NCBI GenBank assembly: GCA_003240775.1
Contig: QFNI01000013.1
Span: 1 to 64,000, forward strand
Length of the DNA stretch: 64,000 nt
Reading direction: 5' to 3'
From: Mesorhizobium amorphae
Lineage (GTDB): Bacteria > Pseudomonadota > Alphaproteobacteria > Rhizobiales > Rhizobiaceae
Shown: piece by piece, positions 24,792-33,961 of the stretch
How the letters are laid out: each line of letters opens with the position of its first letter
How positions within the stretch are numbered: position 1 is the first letter of the stretch
The notes under the pieces: model-generated
The model's database searches: none
Seen by the model: only the letters and a program-made list of their open reading frames with translations
What the model was told of the DNA's origin: nothing
Translations under genes and position numbers: made by a program

Positions 24792-25883
24792 ATGCAAGAC
24801 AGGGAAGCGGATCGCGGCTGGGTGGAGCAGGCGGTTCACATCATCGAAGCGGATTTCAACCGCTCGGCGGACACGCATCTCCTGCGCGTGCCCATGCCCG
24901 GCGTGCCGGGGATCGCGCTCTACCTGAAGGATGAAAGCACCCATCCGTCCGGCAGCCTGAAGCACCGCCTGGCGCGGTCGCTCTTTCTCTACGGGCTGTG
25001 CAACGGCTGGATCGGACCGCAAACCACGATCGTGGAGGCGTCGAGCGGCTCGACGGCCGTCTCGGAGGCCTATTTCGCGCGGATGCTCGGACTGCGTTTC
25101 GTGGCGGTGATGCCGCGCTCGACTTCCGTGGAGAAGGTGGAGCAGATCGCCTTCTACGGGGGCGAATGCCATTTCGTGGACGGGCCCGGCGAGGTCTATG
25201 CCGAGAGCGAGCGGCTCGCGGCACTGCTCGAGGGCCACTACATGGACCAGTTCACCTATGCCGAGCGGGCGACCGACTGGCGCGGCAACAACAACATCGC
25301 GGAATCCATCTTCGCGCAGATGGCGCATGAGGAGCACCCGGTGCCGGCCTGGATCGTGGTGGGCGCGGGCACAGGCGGAACATCGGCCACGCTCGGGCGC
25401 TTCGTGCGCTACCGCCGCATGCCGACCAGGCTCTGCCTGGCGGACCCCGAAGCGTCGGTGTTCCACCGCCACCTGGCCGACCGCAGCATCTGCCGCGCCG
25501 AAGGACCGCCCTCGCTGGTCGAGGGGATCGGCCGCCTGCGCTGCGAGCCATCGTTCCTGCCCGACCTGATCGACCGCGCCCATGCGGTGCCCGATGCGGC
25601 GAGCATCGCGGCGGCACGGGTGCTTTTGCGGCGCATCGGCCGTGCCTGCGGCGGCTCCACGGGAACCAACATGTGGGCCTCGGCTCAGGTCATTGCCGAG
25701 ATGGCGGGGCGGGGCGAGCGAGGCTCGGTGGTGACGCTGCTCTGCGATCCCGGCGAGCGCTATCACTCCACGATCCTGGACGCCGGATGGCTCGCCGCGC
25801 GGGGCATCGAGATCGCGCCCTTCGAGAGGACGATGGACCACTTCTTCGACACGGGAACCTGGCAGCCGCCGGCGGCTGCCTGA
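24792..25883 (+). CDS. PLP-dependent cysteine synthase/cysteine desulfhydrase-family enzyme
   Basis: A 363-residue fold-type-II PLP enzyme. The Schiff-base lysine is K57 in HPSGSLKHRLA, followed by EASSGSTAVSEAYFA and a phosphate-binding glycine loop GAGTGGTSATLG. Conserved NNIAESIFAQM and CGGSTGTNMWA resemble the Cds1-type L-cysteine desulfhydrase/cysteine-synthase-like branch rather than CysK. The usual length is about 340-370. It is divergent from livH and convergent with the AraC gene (13-nt gap). It could release ammonia or sulfide from an amino-acid substrate; exact activity is uncertain. Confidence 0.82.
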   Translation: MQDREADRGWVEQAVHIIEADFNRSADTHLLRVPMPGVPGIALYLKDESTHPSGSLKHRLARSLFLYGLCNGWIGPQTTIVEASSGSTAVSEAYFARMLGLRFVAVMPRSTSVEKVEQIAFYGGECHFVDGPGEVYAESERLAALLEGHYMDQFTYAERATDWRGNNNIAESIFAQMAHEEHPVPAWIVVGAGTGGTSATLGRFVRYRRMPTRLCLADPEASVFHRHLADRSICRAEGPPSLVEGIGRLRCEPSFLPDLIDRAHAVPDAASIAAARVLLRRIGRACGGSTGTNMWASAQVIAEMAGRGERGSVVTLLCDPGERYHSTILDAGWLAARGIEIAPFERTMDHFFDTGTWQPPAAA

Positions 25884-25896
25884 TCGGCACCAAGCG

Positions 25897-26748
25897 TCAC
25901 ATCGCCCGGTGGGCCACGCGGCGGTAGTCCGTAGGGGGAATACCGACATTGGCGGTGAAGAAGCGGGTGAAGCTCGCCTGCGAGGCGAAGCCCAGGTCGA
26001 GCCCGATATTCGTCACCGCCTCGCGCGAGGTAGTGAGCTGGTCGATCGCCGTCTCCATGCGCAGCGTGTTCAGGTAGACGTTGGGCGTCACGCCGGCATG
26101 CTCGCGGAAGAGCTTGTAGAAGTGGGGGCGCGACAGGCCGGCGGCGCGGGCAACCCCGTCGAGCGGCTGCTCGAGGCCCAGGCGCTCCTTCATCAGGCGG
26201 ATCGAATTGCGCACGCGGTAGTCACGGATGCCTGACCATTGCTGGTTGAAGGGAGCGCCCTCGTCGTCGAAGGGGGACGCGTCGGGCCGCCAGCTCCAGG
26301 TCTGGTCGAAGCATTCCTTGGTGAGCTCGTAGAGATAGCCGTCGAAGAGGTCGGACTGCTCGTTTTCGAGAAGCAGGTTGGCGACGAGCTGGACCAGGCG
26401 GTGGATGGTGGGCGTGACCAGGATGCGGTCGCGGCCGAAGCGCAGGGCGGTCTGGGCGCTCTGCCCCATCTCCAGGAACCAGATCGGCTTGATGTAGAGC
26501 ACGAGAAACAGCGTTCCATCTTCCAGGCAGCCGGGCTGGAAATTGTGGGGCTGCCAGGGGTTCACCGCGCTCGCGGTGCCGCCGTCGACGCGGCAGGAAC
26601 GGTCGGACGCGGTGACCACGGACGGCGTGCCCTGGACGAAAAAGGTCAGGTGGCCTTCGCGATGGGCATGCGTGGTCATCGCGCGGTTAATCTTGTAGAG
26701 CGTCGCGCGCCCGAAGGTGCCGTGATACACGGCCAATGCGGTGCTCAT
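25897..26748 (-). CDS. AraC-family transcriptional regulator
   Basis: A 283-residue regulator. I prefer the ATG at 26748, since GGAGG sits 5 nt upstream, over one four codons earlier. Residues 1-90 form a cupin-like sensor (AMTTHAHREGHLTFFVQG; NPWQPHNFQPG). The last 100 residues hold two helix-turn-helix motifs (LDGVARAAGLSRPHFYKLFREH; VTNIGLDLGFASQASFTRFF). It lies between the PLP gene and the orphan binding-protein gene. It is a plausible local regulator of the livHMGF/Mo-hydroxylase island and its binding protein, but direct evidence is lacking. Confidence 0.9.
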   Translation of the reverse strand: MSTALAVYHGTFGRATLYKINRAMTTHAHREGHLTFFVQGTPSVVTASDRSCRVDGGTASAVNPWQPHNFQPGCLEDGTLFLVLYIKPIWFLEMGQSAQTALRFGRDRILVTPTIHRLVQLVANLLLENEQSDLFDGYLYELTKECFDQTWSWRPDASPFDDEGAPFNQQWSGIRDYRVRNSIRLMKERLGLEQPLDGVARAAGLSRPHFYKLFREHAGVTPNVYLNTLRMETAIDQLTTSREAVTNIGLDLGFASQASFTRFFTANVGIPPTDYRRVAHRAM

Positions 26749-26820
26749 TCCTCCCTCCATCCGCCTGTCTTCGCGATGGGGCGGCTTTTTATTGGGAGGG
26801 ATTTAAGCATCCAAACGGGC

Positions 26821-26875
26821 CTGCACTGCAAGCGGAATCTTTCAAAGGCACTTCCACGCGCCTTTGCTGCACTGC
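26821..26875. promoter_or_regulatory. Direct repeat upstream of the AraC gene (possible operator)
   Basis: CTGCACTGC occurs at 26821-26829 and again at 26867-26875, 46 bp apart, in the leader of the araC-type gene; a partial ACTGCAACGC follows near 26887. Paired direct repeats are a usual form of AraC-family binding site. Autoregulation is possible; support is weak. Confidence 0.35.
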
Positions 26876-26944
26876 GCAGGGTTTATACTGCAACGCAACA
26901 GAGCGTCCGACCGGGCGACATTTGCGTCACCCGGCCGGGGCCTG

Positions 26945-28192
26945 TCACTTGTACTTCTTGCACTCCGGCGCGTCGCGCGAGGGCAGGCCGATGGAGGCGA
27001 AGGTGGCGGCGTCCAGGCCCAGCGTCTGGTTCACGTCGGGCACCTTCTTGACGAGCTTGTTGACCAGCGTGCCGTCGGGGCCTTCGGCCACTTCCGAGAT
27101 GAAGTTGGTGCCGATGGCCTGGCGGTTCTGGTCGAGCTTGATCGTGCCGTTGGGGGCTTCGAGCACGACATCCTGGAGCGCCTGGCGGAACTTCGCCTGA
27201 TCGCCCGCAATGTCGCCGCCGGCCGCGTCCAGCGCCATCAGGGTCGCCTTGGTGGAGTTGTAGTAGCCGGTGGCGAAGAGCGACGGCGAGGGGAAGCGCT
27301 TGTCGGCGGGAAACGCGTCCTGGTACTGCTTGACGAACTTGGTCCAGGCGGCATCGTCGGGCATGTCGGCCTGGGGACCGCCGGACGGGGTGCCGATCAG
27401 GGCCTTCTTGGCTTCGCCCTGCGCGTTGAGCACGGTGCCGTCGACCATGATGGTGCCGCCGATCAGGTGGGCGTCGCCGCCGGCCTGCTGGTACTGGTTG
27501 AGGAAGTTGACGGCGTCACCCCCGCCCAGGCCCACGTAGATTGCGTCCACGTCATCGGGGAGTGCCGCGATGATCGAGGCGAAGTCCTTGGTGCCAAGCG
27601 GCACCCAAAGGCGCTCCGTGATCTCCCCGCCCGCCTCGCAATAGCCCAGCGCGAAGCCCAAAAAATTGGTATATCCGAATGAATAATCCTCGGCGACCGA
27701 AGCGACCGTCTTCCAGCCCTTGTCGTTGAAGACATACTCGCCGAGACCCGCACCCCACTGCGCGCCGTCCATGTTGTAGCGGAAGAAATTGGGCGCGGGA
27801 TCGACCATGGTCGCTTCCTGCGCGCCCGACAGGCCGTTGATGATGGTGATGTTGGGGTTCTGCTTGGCGAAGTCGCGCAGCGCGATGCCTTCCGAGCCCG
27901 AGAGCGGGCCGACGATCACGGTGACGCCGTCCTGCTCGACGAGCTTGCGGGCCGCGCGCACGGCACTTTCAGGCGTGGTGTCGGTGGAGGCGACCACATA
28001 GGTGATCTTCTGGCCGCCGGCCTCGCTGTTGTGTTCCTTCAGGGCCACCTCGAAGCCGCGCATCGCGTCCTCGCCGAGCACGGTGTAGGTGCCCTCCAGG
28101 GTGGCCATCACGCCGATCTTGATGTCGGCCCAGGCCGTGCCCGAGGCCAAGACGGCGGCACCCGCAACGGATGCCATCAACCATGTCTTCAT
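26945..28192 (-). CDS. LivK/amide-type ABC transporter substrate-binding protein
   Basis: A 415-residue periplasmic protein. The ATG at 28192 has GGGAGGAG seven nt upstream and gives a clean signal peptide (MKTWLMASVAGAAVLASGTAWA). The mature part starts DIKIGVMATLEGTYTVLGED and follows the type-1 periplasmic binding fold (VTVIVGPLSGSEGIALRDFA; DAIYVGLGGGDAVNFLNQY). No permease is adjacent. The nearby livHMGF array lacks a binding-protein gene, so this is its best candidate partner. The amide/urea-type family suggests a nitrogenous ligand, but this is inference. Confidence 0.88.
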   Translation of the reverse strand: MKTWLMASVAGAAVLASGTAWADIKIGVMATLEGTYTVLGEDAMRGFEVALKEHNSEAGGQKITYVVASTDTTPESAVRAARKLVEQDGVTVIVGPLSGSEGIALRDFAKQNPNITIINGLSGAQEATMVDPAPNFFRYNMDGAQWGAGLGEYVFNDKGWKTVASVAEDYSFGYTNFLGFALGYCEAGGEITERLWVPLGTKDFASIIAALPDDVDAIYVGLGGGDAVNFLNQYQQAGGDAHLIGGTIMVDGTVLNAQGEAKKALIGTPSGGPQADMPDDAAWTKFVKQYQDAFPADKRFPSPSLFATGYYNSTKATLMALDAAGGDIAGDQAKFRQALQDVVLEAPNGTIKLDQNRQAIGTNFISEVAEGPDGTLVNKLVKKVPDVNQTLGLDAATFASIGLPSRDAPECKKYK

Positions 28193-28601
28193 CGCTTCGC
28201 TCCTCCCGTGGACGCGCGGCTTTCGTGCGGCGCTCCTCTTGTCCACTGGGACCGAGCCTATTCGCGCGTGCGCGGCGGCCGATACCGACGAGTTGCGGGG
28301 CGTATCCGACAGTCTGTTTTTGTGGGGCGGGCTCAGCGCATGGTGCCAGCCCAGCACCGTCTTTCCCGGCAAGCCTCGGTTCACGACCCGCGATCCCGTG
28401 AGGGAAGCGGAAAGGGAAACTGCCGGCGTTGACACGGATGCCATTGTGCTGACAGTCTCGGCATCGGCAGGTGCCGCCGGCCGCTCGCGTCCATTCGGAC
28501 ATGGTGAAGGCACCACGATGCGATCTTCACCGGATAGTCCGCCCGGCAATGGATCGGCAAGGCGAGCCCCGATGACCCGTTGCCGGCGCGAGGACTTGAT
28601 C
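28193..28601. other. 409-bp divergent intergenic region
   Basis: This region separates the LivK-type gene (leftward) from the glyoxalase-fold gene (rightward). It should hold both promoters. I looked for sigma-54 and sigma-70 elements, small ORFs with ribosome-binding sites, and repeats, and saw nothing convincing. A TTGACA near 28430 has no good -10 partner. Confidence 0.5.
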
Positions 28602-29135
28602 ATGCCGACGATCGACCAAGCCAAGGCGATGGCCAAGCGGCTGCGCGCCGCACTGGCCGCCAACGCGATCGAAACCTCCCACGCAACATGCCTCGAGCTC
28701 GTGGCCGCCGAACTCGGTCACCGCGACTGGAACATAGCCTCAGCGATCCTCGAACCCGCGCGATCGGGCTTGTTCTCGTTTCAACAGGCCATCCCGATCC
28801 TGCGCATCTTCGATGTCTCGAAGGCGCGCGAGTTTTACTGCGACTTTCTCGGCTTCACCGTGACCATGGAACACCGCTTCGAGCCCGACCTGCCCCTCTA
28901 CATGGCCGTCGAACGGGCCGGGCTCGAGCTTCATCTCTCCGAGCATCACGGCGATGCCAGTCCGGGGTCCACGGCCTTCGTCTGGATGGAAGGCATCCGG
29001 GCCTTTCATGCCGAACTGACTGCGAAGGCTTATGGCTATGGCCGCCCTGGGATCGAGCGACTGCCATGGGGGGAGCAGATGCAGGTCCACGACCCGTTCG
29101 GAAATCGCATCAGGTTCTGCGAGCGGCACGAATGA
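28602..29135 (+). CDS. Glyoxalase/bleomycin-resistance-fold protein with N-terminal helical domain
   Basis: A 177-residue protein. The ATG at 28602 has GAGGA seven nt upstream; longer in-frame starts lack one. Residues 1-45 form a small helical domain (AKRLRAALAA; ATCLELVAAELGHRDWN) found in 'glyoxalase superfamily' proteins. Residues about 55-177 are a VOC fold (PILRIFDVSKAREFYCDFLGF; PWGEQMQVHDPFGNRIRFCE), as in bleomycin-resistance-type proteins. It may bind a metal or a small toxic compound. Its link to neighbouring genes is unknown. Confidence 0.85.
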   Translation: MPTIDQAKAMAKRLRAALAANAIETSHATCLELVAAELGHRDWNIASAILEPARSGLFSFQQAIPILRIFDVSKAREFYCDFLGFTVTMEHRFEPDLPLYMAVERAGLELHLSEHHGDASPGSTAFVWMEGIRAFHAELTAKAYGYGRPGIERLPWGEQMQVHDPFGNRIRFCERHE

Positions 29136-29213
29136 TCGCCTGAAAGCCGCCGGCGCAGCGTCGGCGGAAGTCTGGGTTTCGCCTCTACGAGCGACAGGCG
29201 CCCGGGACGTTTC

Positions 29214-29243
29214 GAGGCCCCTCCCCTTCCGGGAAGGGACCTC
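29214..29243. terminator. Hairpin between convergent genes
   Basis: CCCTTCC (29224-29230) and GGAAGGG (29232-29238) form a stem with a one-base gap, flanked by GAGG and CCTC that extend it. It sits between the glyoxalase-fold gene and the sugar binding-protein gene, which converge, so it may end transcripts from both sides. A T-run is missing. Confidence 0.5.
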
Positions 29244-29254
29244 GTGGAAAAGCC

Positions 29255-30190
29255 TCAGAACGCGGGTTCGACCGATTCTACGTTTTCCTTGGTCACAACG
29301 GTCAAGGGGATCGGCAGGCGGTCCTTGACCTCCTTGCCGTCGAGGATCTCGGCCATGGTCTCGATGGCGAGCTTGCCGTCCTCGACCGGGGACTGGACGA
29401 TGGTGGAATACATCTCGCCCGAGCGGATCGACTCGAAGGCGTCCTTCTGGCCGTTGATGCCGACGATGGGCGGGGTCGGCTTGCCGGCGTTGGCTTCCTT
29501 CCAGGCGTCGATGAAGCCGCGCGCCATGGTGTCGTCGTTGGCGTAGACGCCCTTGATCTGGTCGCCGAAGCGGGTGATCAGATCGCGGCTCGCGACCAGA
29601 GCCTTCTGCTGGTCGAAGTCGGCGTTCACGGTGTCGAGAACCTCGATCTTGGAGTTCTTCTCCTTCAGGCGGTCCATGAAGCCGCCGACGCGGCCGATGG
29701 TGGTGCCGTTGCCGGCCTGGCCGGCGATCACGACGACTGCGCCCTCGCCGCCGAGAGCGGCATCGAGCGAATCCGCCGCCATCTCGCCTTCCTCGTAGAC
29801 GTCGGGGCCGGTGAAGGACTTGATGAAGGGCTTGGCCTGGTCGCCCATCGGCGAGTTGATGAGGATGGCGGGGATGCCGGCTTGCTGCGCGCGCGCGAGG
29901 CCGGGAATGTAGGCCTGCGGGTCGAGCGGCCACAGGATGATGCCATCGGCCTTACGAGCGATGCAGGTGTTCATCTGCTCGGTGCCGGTCTGCACGTCGA
30001 AGTTCTGGCTGAGCGTCAGCACTTCCAAGCCCAGTTCCTTGGCGCGGGCCTGGAGCGCCTCGTTGGCGGGTGTCGCATAGGCGTGGGCGTCGGCCGCCGT
30101 CACATAGCAGACGGTCTTGGCCTGGGCGATGCCGGCGGATGCCAGAAGCGCCAGAGCGCCCGCCAGAAGCACGGATTTCTTGGATGCCAT
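29255..30190 (-). CDS. Sugar ABC transporter substrate-binding protein (ribose/galactose type)
   Basis: A 311-residue periplasmic sugar-binding protein. The ATG at 30190 is preceded by AAGGAGG nine nt away and gives a signal peptide ending ALALLASAGIAQA. The mature protein has the RbsB-like pattern (ADGIILWPLDPQAYIPGLARA; GQAGNGTTIGRVGGFMDRL; GVYANDDTMARGFIDAW; VGINGQKDAFESI). It is the last gene of an operon of ATPase, two permeases and binding protein. The cargo is likely a pentose, hexose or uronate, judged from the adjacent catabolic genes. Confidence 0.9.
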   Translation of the reverse strand: MASKKSVLLAGALALLASAGIAQAKTVCYVTAADAHAYATPANEALQARAKELGLEVLTLSQNFDVQTGTEQMNTCIARKADGIILWPLDPQAYIPGLARAQQAGIPAILINSPMGDQAKPFIKSFTGPDVYEEGEMAADSLDAALGGEGAVVVIAGQAGNGTTIGRVGGFMDRLKEKNSKIEVLDTVNADFDQQKALVASRDLITRFGDQIKGVYANDDTMARGFIDAWKEANAGKPTPPIVGINGQKDAFESIRSGEMYSTIVQSPVEDGKLAIETMAEILDGKEVKDRLPIPLTVVTKENVESVEPAF

Positions 30191-30218
30191 TTCGGTTCTC
30201 CTCCTTGGAACGGCAAGT

Positions 30219-31184
30219 TCAGCCGGCTGCGGCGGCAGCCGGGGCATGGGTGCGCTGGGGCTGCCGGACGGTGCGGTCGAGCAGCACGAGCAGGATCAGG
30301 ATGAGGCCGGCGACGACCTGCTGGACGTAGGCCGGCACGGACTGGAACTCCATCGCGGTGGTCAGCGCGGCGATGGTGAGCACGCCGCCGAGCGTGCCGA
30401 GGGCCGAGCCCCGCCCGCCTTCGAGCCGCGTGCCGCCGACCACGACGGCCGCGATCACGGTGACCGTGAAATCCGTGCCGAAGACGGGCGAGCCGGTGTT
30501 GGTGACGAGGCTCTGGAGAACGCCGGCGAGGCCGGCCAGCGTGCTCGCGAAGGTGAAGCCGAAAAACAGCGTGCGGCCCGGCGAGATGCCGCTCGCCTCG
30601 GCCGACTGCGGATTGGAGCCGACCGCGAACAGGTTGCGGCCGCCCACCGTGCGGGTGAGCCAGAAATGCAGGCAGAGGATGGCGGCCAGAAAGAGTGCCG
30701 AGCGCAAGGTGAAGACCTCGGCATAGATCTCGGCCAGCGCCAGGCTCACCATGATGTCGATGCCGCCGACGGGCTGGCTCGCGGTGAGCCAGTGGGCGAC
30801 CGAGCGGAAGATCAGCATGGTGGCGAGCGTCGCGACGAGCGCGTTGATCTTGAAGCCGACGCACAGGATGCCGTTGACGATGCCGGCAGCCGTGCCCGCG
30901 AGGACGCCGGCGATCGCCGCCGGCCAGATGCCGAGAACGGGCTGAAGCATCACGGCCACGATGCCCGACAGCGCGAAGACCGCGCCGCCCGACAGGTCGA
31001 TCTGGCCGGCGATCAGGAGAACGGTGAGGCCGACCGCGATCAGGCCGATGGTGGAAGCGCGGTCGAGCCCGAGGCCCAGCGTGGTCAGGCTCATGAAGCC
31101 GGGCACGAGGAGGGATGCCGTCACCAGCGTCAGGGCCAGGATGATGCCGACGCGAAAGCGCATGAGGGTGGGAAGCACGGCCAT
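30219..31184 (-). CDS. Sugar ABC transporter permease (RbsC family), second
   Basis: A 321-residue inner-membrane permease. RbsC-family marks are GQIDLSGGAVFALSGIVAV, GFKINALVATLATMLIFRS and VVVGGTRLEGGRGSALGTL. The ATG at 31184 shares a base with the stop of the previous permease gene. Two different RbsC-type permeases in one operon suggest a heterodimeric channel, as in some YtfT/YjfF galactofuranose-type importers. Confidence 0.92.
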   Translation of the reverse strand: MAVLPTLMRFRVGIILALTLVTASLLVPGFMSLTTLGLGLDRASTIGLIAVGLTVLLIAGQIDLSGGAVFALSGIVAVMLQPVLGIWPAAIAGVLAGTAAGIVNGILCVGFKINALVATLATMLIFRSVAHWLTASQPVGGIDIMVSLALAEIYAEVFTLRSALFLAAILCLHFWLTRTVGGRNLFAVGSNPQSAEASGISPGRTLFFGFTFASTLAGLAGVLQSLVTNTGSPVFGTDFTVTVIAAVVVGGTRLEGGRGSALGTLGGVLTIAALTTAMEFQSVPAYVQQVVAGLILILLVLLDRTVRQPQRTHAPAAAAAG

Positions 31185-32191
31185 CACACGCCCCGCTTGC
31201 GCAAGGAAACATCGAGCGCGACCGCAACCGCGATCAGGAGCCCGAGCACGAAACCCTGGATCGGCGTTCGCACGCCTTCGAGCACCATGACGTTGGACAG
31301 AAGCTGCACGAAAACCAGGCCCGCGATCGCGCGCGGCACGGAACCGAAGCCGCCCATGATCGAGACGCCGCCGACCACGACCGCGGTGATGGCGCTGAAC
31401 TCGTAGCCCTGGCCGACGAGGGGACGGGCGCTCTGCAAGGTGAGGCCGAGCAGCGCGCCGCTCAAGCCGGCGCAGAATGCGGTGATCACGAAGGCGCCGG
31501 CCTTCACCGCGCGGACGGGCACGGCACTCGCTTCGGCCGCGCGGATGTTGCCGCCGGTGGCGAGGGTCCAGCGGCCCCAGAAGGAGCGCGACAAGACGAA
31601 GTTGCCGAGCAATGCGACCGCGCCGAAGACCAGCACCACGACGGGCACGCCGGCCACGCGCGCCTTCACGAGATCGGCGGTGGAGGGGTCGGTGCCATAG
31701 ACGATCACGCCGCCCACCGCCCATTGCACGATGCCGAGCACGATGGTGCCCACGCTCAAGGTGGCGATGATGGGGTTGATGCCGGCATAGCCGATCAAGA
31801 GGCCGTTCACGAAGCCGCACAGGCCCGCGAGCATGATGGCCGCGAGGAAAGCGGGCACGGGGCCGATCAGGGGCTGGAGCGCGAGCGCCAGGATCGCGCC
31901 GCAGGCAACCGTTGCCGGCACCGAAAGATCGGCCATGCCGCCCACCACGAGCACGAAGGTCATGCCCACCACCACGATGCCGACGATGGCCATGGAGGTG
32001 AGGATGTTGACGAAGTTGCCGGCCGAGAAGAACACGGGGCTCGCCCAGGAGCCGTAGAGAACGACCGCGAGGATGGCGAGCGCGAGCGCGCCCTGCGAGG
32101 CCCATTCGGAAATGCGGCTGCCGCGGTTGAAGCGCGTGTTGGACGAAGCGGGCACCGTCGCGACGGGGGCGGCGGCTGTGGTGTCTGTCAT
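31184..32191 (-). CDS. Sugar ABC transporter permease (RbsC family), first
   Basis: A 335-residue permease with RbsC motifs (VGGMADLSVPATVACGAIL; YAGINPIIATLSVGTIVLG; AVVVGGVSIMGGFGSVPRA). The start at 32191 overlaps the ATPase gene's stop by 4 nt, and the stop overlaps the second permease by 1 nt. It pairs with that protein to form the membrane channel. Confidence 0.92.
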   Translation of the reverse strand: MTDTTAAAPVATVPASSNTRFNRGSRISEWASQGALALAILAVVLYGSWASPVFFSAGNFVNILTSMAIVGIVVVGMTFVLVVGGMADLSVPATVACGAILALALQPLIGPVPAFLAAIMLAGLCGFVNGLLIGYAGINPIIATLSVGTIVLGIVQWAVGGVIVYGTDPSTADLVKARVAGVPVVVLVFGAVALLGNFVLSRSFWGRWTLATGGNIRAAEASAVPVRAVKAGAFVITAFCAGLSGALLGLTLQSARPLVGQGYEFSAITAVVVGGVSIMGGFGSVPRAIAGLVFVQLLSNVMVLEGVRTPIQGFVLGLLIAVAVALDVSLRKRGV

Positions 32192-33714
32192 GGCGCGTCC
32201 TCGCCGGTGGCGAGCGCCATGATGCGCTCGTCGCTCAGTTCCGCGCGGGCGAGCGGGGCGGCGGCCGTGCCCTCGCGCATGACCACCACGCGGTCGCAGA
32301 CGCCAAGCACCTCGGGCAGTTCGGACGAGATCATCACGACTGCGAGCCCGCGCGCGACGAGTTCGCCCACGATGCGGTGGATCTCGGCCTTGGCGCCCAC
32401 ATCGACGCCGCGCGTGGGCTCGTCCAGGATCAGCACGGACGGGTTGGCGGACAGCCAGCGCGCGATCACCGCCTTTTGCTGGTTGCCGCCCGACAAAAGC
32501 GAGATGCGGCGCTCGGGATCGGCGGGCACGATGCCGAAGTCGCGCGCGTGGCGCTCGGCCAGCGCCCGGTCCGCCCGGCGGCTGACGCGGCCGAGGCGCG
32601 ACAGCGCGCGCAGCACGGGAAGCGAGATGTTCTCGCGCACGCTCATGGCGGGCACGATGCCTTCGAGCTTGCGGTCCTCGGGCACATAGGCCAGCCCCGC
32701 GCGCACGGCATCGGCCGGCGAGCGGATGGAAACGGGCCGGCCCTTCACCGCGACCGTGCCGGCCGAAAGGGGTGCCAAGCCGAAGATGGCCTTGGCGACC
32801 TCGGTGCGGCCGGCGCCGACCAGGCCGGTGAGGCCTAAGATCTCGCCCGCGCGCACGTCGAAGGAGACATCCGCGAACGAGAAGCCGTCTGACAGGCCGC
32901 GCACGCTCAACACCACGTCGCCGATCGCTGCGGGCGTCTTGGGGAAGATGTTCTGCACGTCGCGGCCCACCATCAGGCGGATCATCTCGGACGCGGTGAT
33001 GCCGGCGGCGGGGCGGGTCTCGATCATCGCGCCGTCGCGCAGGATGGTCACGTCGTCGGCGATCTCCAGAACCTCCTTGAGGCGGTGGCTGATGTAGACA
33101 ATGGCGAGCCCGCGCTCGCGCATGCGGCGCAGGATGCGGAAAAGGGCGGCCGTCTCGTGCTCGGACAGCGAGGAGGTGGGCTCGTCGAGCACGATGATGC
33201 GGGGGTTGGCCGCATAGGCCTTGGCGATCTCGACCAGTTGCTGCTGTGAGATGGCGAGATCGCCGAGCCGGGCGCGCGGGTCGATGCTGGTGCCGAGCTC
33301 GTCGAGGACCGCGCGCGCGTCGCGCACCATCGCGGGCTTGTCGACCATGCCCCAGCGGCGCGGCATGCGGCCGAGATAGATGTTTTCGGCCACCGACAGG
33401 TCGGGCACGAGGTTGAGTTCCTGGTGCACCATGCGGATGCCCAGGCGCTGGGCGTCGGCGGGCTTGCGCATCCGCACCTCGACGCCGCCGATCTCGGTGG
33501 TGCCCGAGGTCGGCTGGTAGGTGCCGCTCAGCACCTTCATCAGCGTGGACTTGCCAGCACCATTCTCGCCCACCACCGCGTGGACCGAGCCGAAGCGCAC
33601 GGACAGGCTGACATCGGACAGCGCCCTGACGCCCGGAAACGTCTTGGTGATGCCGCGCATGACGAGCGCGGGCGCGTCCGCTTGGGCATGGGGGGCGGGC
33701 TGTGCTCGTGTCAT
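32188..33714 (-). CDS. Sugar ABC transporter double ATPase (RbsA family)
   Basis: A 508-residue ATPase with two ABC domains. The first has GENGAGKS, the signature-like ISQQQLVEIAKAYA and IIVLDEPTSSLS; the second has the degenerate GLVGAGRTE and the strong LLSGGNQQKAVIARWL and LILDEPTRGVDVG. This pattern is typical of RbsA/MglA/XylG. I chose the ATG at 33714, with GGAGG eight nt upstream, over one 11 codons earlier lacking a ribosome site. It is the first gene of the operon; a regulator-type palindrome lies at 33793-33808 in its promoter region. Confidence 0.92.
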   Translation of the reverse strand: MTRAQPAPHAQADAPALVMRGITKTFPGVRALSDVSLSVRFGSVHAVVGENGAGKSTLMKVLSGTYQPTSGTTEIGGVEVRMRKPADAQRLGIRMVHQELNLVPDLSVAENIYLGRMPRRWGMVDKPAMVRDARAVLDELGTSIDPRARLGDLAISQQQLVEIAKAYAANPRIIVLDEPTSSLSEHETAALFRILRRMRERGLAIVYISHRLKEVLEIADDVTILRDGAMIETRPAAGITASEMIRLMVGRDVQNIFPKTPAAIGDVVLSVRGLSDGFSFADVSFDVRAGEILGLTGLVGAGRTEVAKAIFGLAPLSAGTVAVKGRPVSIRSPADAVRAGLAYVPEDRKLEGIVPAMSVRENISLPVLRALSRLGRVSRRADRALAERHARDFGIVPADPERRISLLSGGNQQKAVIARWLSANPSVLILDEPTRGVDVGAKAEIHRIVGELVARGLAVVMISSELPEVLGVCDRVVVMREGTAAAPLARAELSDERIMALATGEDAP

Positions 33715-33792
33715 CGCGGCCGCCTCCTCCAAGTCGGACCATGGCATGCACGGAGCGGGCGAGACCCGTCTCCATCGCTGGCTGCGCCTTTG

Positions 33793-33808
33793 ATTACACT
33801 AATATAAC
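33793..33808. promoter_or_regulatory. Putative FadR-type operator, site 1 (importer operon)
   Basis: ATTACACTAATATAAC matches the degenerate palindrome GTTAYAYTARTRTAAC at 15 of 16 positions. It lies 79 bp upstream of the importer ATPase start codon. Confidence 0.7.
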
Positions 33809-33892
33809 AGAGCGGCAAGAGGCTTTTTGGGCCTTGGCCGCAAAGGGCATCGAGGATGCGGGAGCGGCTGTGGAGCAGCTTCGCGGGTGTTT

Positions 33893-33908
33893 GACATTCT
33901 AATATAAT
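33893..33908. promoter_or_regulatory. Putative FadR-type operator, site 2, overlapping a TATAAT -10 box
   Basis: GACATTCTAATATAAT keeps the right half of the palindrome. Its last six bases, 33903-33908, read TATAAT and would be the -10 box for the rightward regulator gene, so repressor binding would block that promoter. This suggests autoregulation. Confidence 0.6.
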
Positions 33909-33961
33909 GATGGTCCATGCAAGTGTCGCCGAGCCCGGCTCCCCTTGCATGGAACGTTCTC

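Noticed and set aside
33891..33908. TTGACA (33891-33896) as the -35 box paired with TATAAT (33903-33908)
   Set aside because: The spacing is six bases instead of about 17, so they cannot be one promoter; only the TATAAT was kept as a possible -10.
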